38,625 nucleotides of DNA from NCBI GenBank assembly GCA_003645615.1, contig QNBE01000005.1, positions 1-38,625 on the forward strand, read 5' to 3'. Shown in pieces: positions 33,141 to 38,625 of this stretch (position 1 is the stretch's first letter; each line of letters opens with the position of its first letter). Source of the DNA: Caldifarciminota bacterium. Its GTDB lineage: Bacteria; Hydrothermota; Tepidihabitantia; B36-G15. The notes beneath the pieces were generated by a model that had not been told where the DNA came from, did not search any database, and saw only the letters and a list, made by a program, of their open reading frames with translations. Made by a program: the position numbers and the translations under genes.

Positions 33141-36122
33141 TTGATCTTCTTCCTCATTCTACCCCTCCTCTTCAACCTCCCCCTCAGGATCGTCCGATCG
33201 AATCATCCGCAGGGGAAGCCCTTCCGGTTTAAGGATCCCGGTGTGTTCAAACGCTTCGGAAGGGTGGATGTCCGTAAGCTGAGGCGGCGACTCCTCGATC
33301 ATCCCGGGGTCGATACGATCCGGATCCTGGCAATCCGGGTCGAGTTCCAGGAGGATGATGACCCCCGGACCACCGGTAATGGCAAGTTCGATCTTGAGGG
33401 CTACAGTTCGATCGAGGAGGGGGGGCTCGATTCTGATCCCCCTCATGAGAAGCGCTATTTTACCGCCCTGATGACCTATCTCCGCAACTACTATCTGGTC
33501 AACTCGAGGGGCAAACTCTATGTCGATTTCACCATCATGCCCTACAGCCGTTATGATACCTACACCGTTCCCCATACGATCGGCTACTACGGTGATACCT
33601 TATACTGGGATTTCGGCCTCTGTCGACTCATGAAGGATGCCCTCTTGGAGGCGGACAAGGACACGATCAGCGACTTCGACCGGTACGATGCGGTAATCGT
33701 CTTCCATGCCGGCGCCGCCTACCAGACCAGTTACATCTTCGGTAGAGATCTCGACATCCCGGCGGTGACCATCCCCCAGGGGGCCTTAGAGTATTATCTC
33801 GGCCGACCCTACATCCTCCTCAATGAGGGGAAGGATACGGTCGAGCTCGGGGTAATTATGCCGGAGATGGCCAGGGTCGACTCATTCATGTTCGGCCTGG
33901 AGGGGATGCTCGTCCATGAGTTCGGCCATATCCTTGGCCACTTTGACCTCTATGATGTGACCGGCTACTCCTGCGGGGTAGGGGCCTGGGCGATCATGGG
34001 CACCGGAGGCTGGGTTGGGATGAGATCGATCGGGGTTCCGGAGGGGACGATCACCCCCCTCCATGACCCCTGGTTCCGGGGGATCTTCTGGGACTGGGAT
34101 AGTGTCATCACCGTCACCGATCCGGAGTCACTTATCGCCTTGATGCGTGCCGAGGTCGATACGACCCAGTTCCCTCTGTCGAGGCCTGCAATCATCAAGG
34201 TCCCGATCTCTCCGACCGAGTATTTTCTGATTGAGAACCGGCAGCAGGATGTGAAACATAAGGATACGATCATCGTCGATGTCGAGGATGGGATACCGAT
34301 CTATGTCGATGAGGCGGAGTATGACTTCTTCCTTCCCGGCTCCGGGATCTTGATCTGGCATGTCGATGAACGGGTGATCTGGGATAACTACGAGTATAAT
34401 GAGGTCCAGATCGATCCCGAGCATAAGGGGATCGATCTCGAGGAGGCGGACGGTCTCCAGCACTTCGATGGCTGGTTCTACGGTGATACCTTGGAGTATT
34501 ATGGGTCTAAGTTTGACCCCTTCTTTGTCGGTGGTAATGATCGGTTTGGACCTTTCACCAGCCCTTCTTCTAAGAGCTATTATGGCTTCACCCGGATCGG
34601 GGTCGAGGTGAGGTCGAAACCGGATACCCTCATGAACCTTGGTTTCACCTTCGACCTCTATCAGCCCGGCTTTCCCATTGAGATCCCGGGTGATCCTAAG
34701 ATCACCGGGATAAGGAGCGGCGATCTCGATCGTGATGGGTCACCGGAGATCGTCGTCTCGACCGCATTCGGTTCGATCTATGTCTTCAGGAGTGATGGCT
34801 CGGGCTATCTCCACCCCTCGGGCTTCTTCGGATCCATGCGCGATACCCTCCTCCGGCCCGCGGTCACCGGCGATCTCGATTCCGATGGGAGGGATGAGGT
34901 GGTCGGTCTGGTCGACTTTGAACTGAAGGCATTTGATGATGATGGAACGGTGATGGAGGGTTTTCCGGTTCGTGTCCCGACCGAGGTCTATACCGGTGCG
35001 CTCCTCTTCGATCTGGATAATGATGGTGGCCCGGAGATCATCTTTGGCGGATCGGATCGGAGGCTCTATGCCTATCACGGTGATGGGAGTAAGGTCGAGA
35101 AATTTCCGATCGAGCTCTCCGCTGAGATCTACACCGATCCGGTCGTCTTCGATTATGATCAGAGGATCATTGTTGCCGCCGCAGCCGACGGTCGCCTCTT
35201 CTATATCGATAAGGACGGGATCGTCTCGGATCGTGTCGTGGTTCCTCCCAATGTTGCCTTTACCCGGAACGGGATTCTGGTTGAGGATTTCGATCGGGAT
35301 GGGAAGAATGAGGTCTTTGTTGCCCAGGGGAATGGTGATCTCTATCTTGCCGATATGGATTCGATCCGTGACGGCTGGCCGGTATGGGTTGAGCTGAAGG
35401 ACACATTCTTCATCTCTGCCCTTGGTGATCCGGATCATGATGGCTTCTTAGAGATCTTCGTCTTCGGTCGGGATCGGATCTATGGCCTCAATCCGAACGG
35501 CTCCTTTATGACCGGATTTCCGATCCTGACCGATACCTTGGTCGGGCCACCGCTTCTGCTTGGCACGATGGAAGGGAAGACCTATCTCTTCTATGGTGGT
35601 TCAGGCCTTTCGATCAAGGCCTCCCGGAAGGACTCCTTCTCCTTCTCCCCTCTCTTTGGCTTTGGCGGTTTCTCATCACCGGGGATCCTGATCGATCTCG
35701 ATCAGGACAGAGACTATGAGCTCGTTGCCGGTTCTGATTCTGGTTTTGTCTATGCCTGGGATCTTCCGATCGATGAGGTCCACTTCTCCGGGGAGGGGGA
35801 TCGTTATGAGGGTGAGGTCTATATCAGCAAGTCTCCCAATAATCGGGTGATCACCGGCCTCTATCTCTATCCCAATCCCGCCTCGGAGAAGGCGGTGGTC
35901 CGGTTCAAACTCCATCAGGAGGCAAAGGTGGAGGTGATGGTTATCGATGTTCTGGGCCGGAGATGTTCTGATGTGATCGAGGTTAAGGGGCTCATGGTGG
36001 GAGAGGAGAATCGTCAGCCGCTCAACCTGAGCTCGCTCTCACCCGGGGTCTACATCCTCCGCTTGGTTGCAACTACATCTGATAGGGATGAGACCCACTT
36101 CTTCCGATTTGCAGTGAGGTGA
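33141..36122 (+). CDS. Secreted M6-type metalloprotease with FG-GAP repeats and T9SS-type domain
   Basis: A 993-residue exported protein. The start appears to be the TTG at 33141; it gives the signal MIFFLILPLLFNLPLRIV, and no in-frame ATG lies nearby. The zinc site is H259-E260-x2-H263 with H267 or D269 as a third ligand (HEFGHILGHFDLYD), followed by a Met-turn (WAIMGTGG), as in the immune inhibitor A (M6) family. Residues of about 520-900 hold at least six FG-GAP/VCBS-type repeats with calcium-binding patterns (GDLDRDGSPEIVVST, GDLDSDGRDEVVGL, FDLDNDGGPEIIFGG and others). The last 85 residues (YLYPNPASEKAVVRFKL to FFRFAVR) form the sorting domain. It follows tRNA-Ser by 10 nt and overlaps the next unit (GTGA). 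Confidence 0.85.
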   Translation: MIFFLILPLLFNLPLRIVRSNHPQGKPFRFKDPGVFKRFGRVDVRKLRRRLLDHPGVDTIRILAIRVEFQEDDDPRTTGNGKFDLEGYSSIEEGGLDSDPPHEKRYFTALMTYLRNYYLVNSRGKLYVDFTIMPYSRYDTYTVPHTIGYYGDTLYWDFGLCRLMKDALLEADKDTISDFDRYDAVIVFHAGAAYQTSYIFGRDLDIPAVTIPQGALEYYLGRPYILLNEGKDTVELGVIMPEMARVDSFMFGLEGMLVHEFGHILGHFDLYDVTGYSCGVGAWAIMGTGGWVGMRSIGVPEGTITPLHDPWFRGIFWDWDSVITVTDPESLIALMRAEVDTTQFPLSRPAIIKVPISPTEYFLIENRQQDVKHKDTIIVDVEDGIPIYVDEAEYDFFLPGSGILIWHVDERVIWDNYEYNEVQIDPEHKGIDLEEADGLQHFDGWFYGDTLEYYGSKFDPFFVGGNDRFGPFTSPSSKSYYGFTRIGVEVRSKPDTLMNLGFTFDLYQPGFPIEIPGDPKITGIRSGDLDRDGSPEIVVSTAFGSIYVFRSDGSGYLHPSGFFGSMRDTLLRPAVTGDLDSDGRDEVVGLVDFELKAFDDDGTVMEGFPVRVPTEVYTGALLFDLDNDGGPEIIFGGSDRRLYAYHGDGSKVEKFPIELSAEIYTDPVVFDYDQRIIVAAAADGRLFYIDKDGIVSDRVVVPPNVAFTRNGILVEDFDRDGKNEVFVAQGNGDLYLADMDSIRDGWPVWVELKDTFFISALGDPDHDGFLEIFVFGRDRIYGLNPNGSFMTGFPILTDTLVGPPLLLGTMEGKTYLFYGGSGLSIKASRKDSFSFSPLFGFGGFSSPGILIDLDQDRDYELVAGSDSGFVYAWDLPIDEVHFSGEGDRYEGEVYISKSPNNRVITGLYLYPNPASEKAVVRFKLHQEAKVEVMVIDVLGRRCSDVIEVKGLMVGEENRQPLNLSSLSPGVYILRLVATTSDRDETHFFRFAVR

Positions 36123-36124
36123 TC

Positions 36125-36715
36125 ATGTCCCTCTTGCTAATCTTTATGATCGGTGTTGTTCCGCTCAAGACGAGGGCGATCCTCACCTCGGCAATCCTTC
36201 CGGGCGGTGGCCATCTCATGTTAAAGAAGGACCGGGCCAAGGCCTTCCTCTTGGCCGAGGCCGGGATCTGGTTCCTCTACGGCTCGATGACCCTTTATGC
36301 CAATAAGTATCGGAAGATCTCCCGGAGTTATGCCGCCCGCCACGCCCATGCCAACCTTGACAATGATGAGGAGTATTTCGATCTGGTTGAAAGGTACCAA
36401 TCGGCCGATCTCTATAATGAGTATGTGCTCAGGGATGCGATCGACCTCTATCCAGGCGATTACGAGAAGCAACAGGAGTTTTTGAGGCGTAATGGTATCT
36501 TCGGTGAGGATAAGTGGTGCTGGGAGTCGACCGATGAGCGGCTCCACTACTGGTATCTGAGAAGGACGATGCGCGATGCCCTGAAGAAGGTCAGTTTTGC
36601 CACCGGTCTCCTCATCGCCAACCGGATCCTGGCCATAATCGACATCGCCATCTTCCACCGGGTTGAGCTCGATCCTCAAGAGGGGAAGGGGATCGGGATC
36701 AAGATCAGATTCTGA
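36125..36715 (+). CDS. Conserved hypothetical membrane protein
   Basis: A 196-residue protein, with the ATG at 36125 behind GAGGTGATC. The N-terminus is a short signal (MSLLLIFMIGVV), followed by AILTSAILPGGGHLML and FLLAEAGIWFLYGSMTLYA, a second hydrophobic segment. Near the C-terminus, VSFATGLLIANRILAIIDIA forms a third. The PGGGHLML start with a second helix resembles DUF5683-like proteins that accompany outer-membrane systems in the Bacteroidetes group, but this is a weak resemblance. It lies between two large secreted proteins and probably belongs with them. Confidence 0.55.
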   Translation: MSLLLIFMIGVVPLKTRAILTSAILPGGGHLMLKKDRAKAFLLAEAGIWFLYGSMTLYANKYRKISRSYAARHAHANLDNDEEYFDLVERYQSADLYNEYVLRDAIDLYPGDYEKQQEFLRRNGIFGEDKWCWESTDERLHYWYLRRTMRDALKKVSFATGLLIANRILAIIDIAIFHRVELDPQEGKGIGIKIRF

Positions 36716-38625
36716 ATGATTTTTCTTATCATCTTCCTCTTCCTCCCTTCTGAGCAGAGTCTGATCAAGGAGTCGCTTGATCTGCTCGATCTATCCGAAC
36801 ACGATCTCGGCTATGGGAAGCGGTGGCCGAGGGAGGACAGCTTCCGGCTTGAGGTGATAAACCGGTTGATGGATGATCCCCTCTCCATCCCGGACCATCT
36901 TGAAGAGATCCTCTCCGAACTGAATCTGAACCGGATCGGAAGAGAGCTGGGGATGGAGTTGAAGATCGAGGGGGGGAGGGGGGATCCGCTCACGGAATTA
37001 AAAAAAAGGATAAGATCAGGGGATAGCCTGATCCGATCCGCCTTAGCCGGACTGACCACGGCCGAGCTGGAGAGTTTGCTGGTCCAGATCCCGATTATCT
37101 GGGCCGATGAGGATGACTCTCTCGATGATACCCTCAAGGCGGTTTTGATCAAAGGGGTGGTGATCGACACCGGTTTCGAATGGGAGTGTGAGGATATCCT
37201 CAGGATCGCAAAGAAGATCGAGGTCGAGAAGATCATCTCGGCGGGCGCCTCGCTCTACGAGCTCATCCCGGATCTGATCAGATGGGTCGATACCCTCTCG
37301 GAATCCTTGCCCAGTATGCTCGAGGTTGGGGGGTATAAGGTTGTGATCGGGAGCCGGGGGGATGACCGGTATGAGGATGGGGATATCATTATCGATCCCG
37401 GTGGTAATGACCGCTATTCGGGTGGGGCCGGGATCGGCCTTAAGAAGCTGGGGATGATCATCGACCTTGAAGGTGACGATGTCTACGATTCCGATCGGTT
37501 TGGAGCGATTGGAGGAGGGATCCTCGGGGTCGGGATCGTCTACGACCTCTCGGGAAGCGACCGCTACTTGGGCCTCCACCACTCACTCGGTAGCGGACTT
37601 TTCGGCCTCGGGATTCTGGAGGATTGTGCCGGTGATGACAGCTATGAGGGTGGTTTCTTCGCTCAGGGGGCAGGCAATTTCGGTGTTGGCCTTCTGATCG
37701 ATCGGGCCGGCAATGACCGCTATCGGATCTACTGCAATGGTCAGGGGTTTGGATCGGTGGTCGGATTTGGTGCCCTCATCGATTCGAGCGGAAATGATAG
37801 TTACTATGCGGGTGGTAAATACCGCCACCATCCACTCCTGCCGGAGAACTACCGCTCCTTTGCCCAGGGTTTTGCCATCGGCTGGCGCCCCCATGCCTCG
37901 GGCGGGATCGGGATCCTTTATGATGGCGGTGGCAATGACAGTTATGAGGTTGAGGTCTACGGACAGGGGACGAGCTACTGGTTCAGCCTCGGCTGCTTGA
38001 TCGACCGGGCCGGCAATGACCGTTATCTGGCCACCGAGTATGCCCAGGGGGCAGGGATCCACTATGCCCTCGGCTACCTCCTCGATGAGTCAGGCTCTGA
38101 TCTCTACTATTCAACCCATGGTCCGGCCCAGGGTGAGGGGCATGACCTCTCGGTCGGGATCCTGATCGATCGTAAGGGTGATGATAGCTATATAACCTCT
38201 GGCGGTCAGGGGGTCGGGATCTTCAATTCGATCGGAATCCTGATCGATGGTGGGGGTAATGACCACTACTTCACCTATGAGGCCGGCCTTGGTCAGGGCT
38301 CGGCAAACTGGCGGCGCGGTTTTCCCGGCCTCGGCCTTTTCATCGATCAAGGGGGTGAGGATGTCTACCCATTCGATAAGGCGGGTGATGACAGGGTCTG
38401 GTTTCAGGGTCGCTACGGAGTGGGAATCGACATCAACAGTCTTAAGGTGGAGGTCTCTTATCCGATCCAGCCCGAGGATACCGCCGGTCTCGATACCCTG
38501 CCTCAGGACAGTCTGATCAAGGAGCTTTTTGAGCGGGCTTCCCTCTGGCGGGTGCGGGAGAATATCGAACTGGTCGACTGGGCCCGGAATCGGCTCAAGG
38601 AGATCGGACCGCCTGCAGTCAGCTA
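36716..38625 (+). CDS. Secreted protein with 13 (D/N)D-x-Y repeats, cut by the window end
   Basis: An open frame from the ATG at 36716, immediately after the stop of the preceding gene, to the window end (636 codons seen, no stop). A short signal (MIFLIIFLFLPSEQ) is followed by an alpha-helical N-terminal region of about 200 residues. From about residue 209 there are 13 repeats, mostly 26-27 residues apart, each centred on a motif such as LIDRAGNDRY, ALIDSSGNDSY or ILIDGGGNDHY, with QGxG and a Gly pair between them. The pattern fits a beta-solenoid with Asp-rich, perhaps calcium-binding, turns. After the repeats comes a helical segment (LVDWARNRLKEIGPP) like a HEAT repeat. I know of no described function. 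Confidence 0.65.
   Translation, partial: MIFLIIFLFLPSEQSLIKESLDLLDLSEHDLGYGKRWPREDSFRLEVINRLMDDPLSIPDHLEEILSELNLNRIGRELGMELKIEGGRGDPLTELKKRIRSGDSLIRSALAGLTTAELESLLVQIPIIWADEDDSLDDTLKAVLIKGVVIDTGFEWECEDILRIAKKIEVEKIISAGASLYELIPDLIRWVDTLSESLPSMLEVGGYKVVIGSRGDDRYEDGDIIIDPGGNDRYSGGAGIGLKKLGMIIDLEGDDVYDSDRFGAIGGGILGVGIVYDLSGSDRYLGLHHSLGSGLFGLGILEDCAGDDSYEGGFFAQGAGNFGVGLLIDRAGNDRYRIYCNGQGFGSVVGFGALIDSSGNDSYYAGGKYRHHPLLPENYRSFAQGFAIGWRPHASGGIGILYDGGGNDSYEVEVYGQGTSYWFSLGCLIDRAGNDRYLATEYAQGAGIHYALGYLLDESGSDLYYSTHGPAQGEGHDLSVGILIDRKGDDSYITSGGQGVGIFNSIGILIDGGGNDHYFTYEAGLGQGSANWRRGFPGLGLFIDQGGEDVYPFDKAGDDRVWFQGRYGVGIDINSLKVEVSYPIQPEDTAGLDTLPQDSLIKELFERASLWRVRENIELVDWARNRLKEIGPPAVS
37340..38401 (+). repeat. 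Thirteen-unit (D/N)D-x-Y protein repeat
   Basis: Tyr-to-Tyr distances counted along the protein are 15, 23, 27, 26, 26, 27, 47, 27, 27, 28, 26 and 33 residues, and the last unit (AGDDRVW) lacks the Tyr. One unit (the seventh gap) holds a 20-residue insertion with HHPLLPENYRSF. The core pattern is (I/L)-(I/L)-D-x2-G-(N/D/S)-D-x-Y. The DNA copies are diverged. Confidence 0.8.

Noticed and set aside
37340-38401. RTX-type calcium-binding nonapeptide repeats
   Set aside because: The motif spacing is 26-27 residues and the pattern has (D/N)D-x-Y instead of GGxGxDxUx in nine-residue steps.

Overview
This window is dense bacterial chromosome, with almost no space between genes and many 1-70 nt gene overlaps. 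By eye it is moderately GC-rich. The set of genes fits an uncultivated Gram-negative bacterium of the Fibrobacteres-Chlorobi-Bacteroidetes type or a relative such as candidate division WOR-3. The evidence for this is several secreted proteins ending in a type IX secretion (T9SS)-like C-terminal domain, PorV/PorQ-like barrels, a gingipain-type protease, and 2-oxoacid:ferredoxin oxidoreductase linked to a heterodisulfide-reductase-like protein. The lineage is inference; there is no rRNA gene to settle it.

Layout. 1-3684: the end of the spc ribosomal operon (rpsE end, rpmD, rplO, secY, adk, map, infA). It stops after infA, without the usual rpmJ-rpsM-rpsK-rpsD-rpoA-rplQ run. 3721-7313: an outer-membrane barrel protein, a beta-propeller lipoprotein and a DHH phosphoesterase. 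7310-10900 (minus strand): a gingipain-like C25 cysteine protease followed by a peptidylarginine-deiminase-like enzyme. 10901-11284: the only long gene-free stretch, with two promoters and a 22-bp perfect palindrome. 11285-14165: a secreted beta-sandwich protein and a PorV/Q barrel fused to TPR repeats. 14196-16223: a DUF2330-like protein and a GAF-GGDEF cyclase. 16220-23367 (minus strand): an operon HD-GYP, recA, recX, alaS, GAF3-GGDEF. 23442-27642: JAMM metalloprotease, a 70-aa membrane protein, a Tat-signal AmrS-like radical SAM enzyme and a membrane-embedded spermidine-synthase-like protein, followed by a frameshifted fragment of an MvhD-like gene. 27864-29036: a secreted beta-helix protein. 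29103-33024: korDABC plus an HdrBC-like protein. 33042-33130: tRNA-Ser(CGA). 33141-38625: an M6-type secreted metalloprotease, a small membrane protein, and a large secreted protein with 13 copies of an Asp-Tyr motif, cut by the window end.

Two things stand out. First, the C25 protease and the deiminase keep the residues that in Porphyromonas gingivalis set Arg specificity (RgpB) and recognition of C-terminal Arg (PPAD), and here they are adjacent genes in one operon. This suggests an outside-the-cell citrullination pathway beyond Porphyromonas. Second, at least five transcription units start with a near-consensus promoter (16-17 nt spacer) whose -10 box ends only 5-7 nt before the start codon. 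These mRNAs should be leaderless, while downstream genes carry good Shine-Dalgarno sites. Many of the exported proteins also have very short signal peptides without a basic N-terminus.
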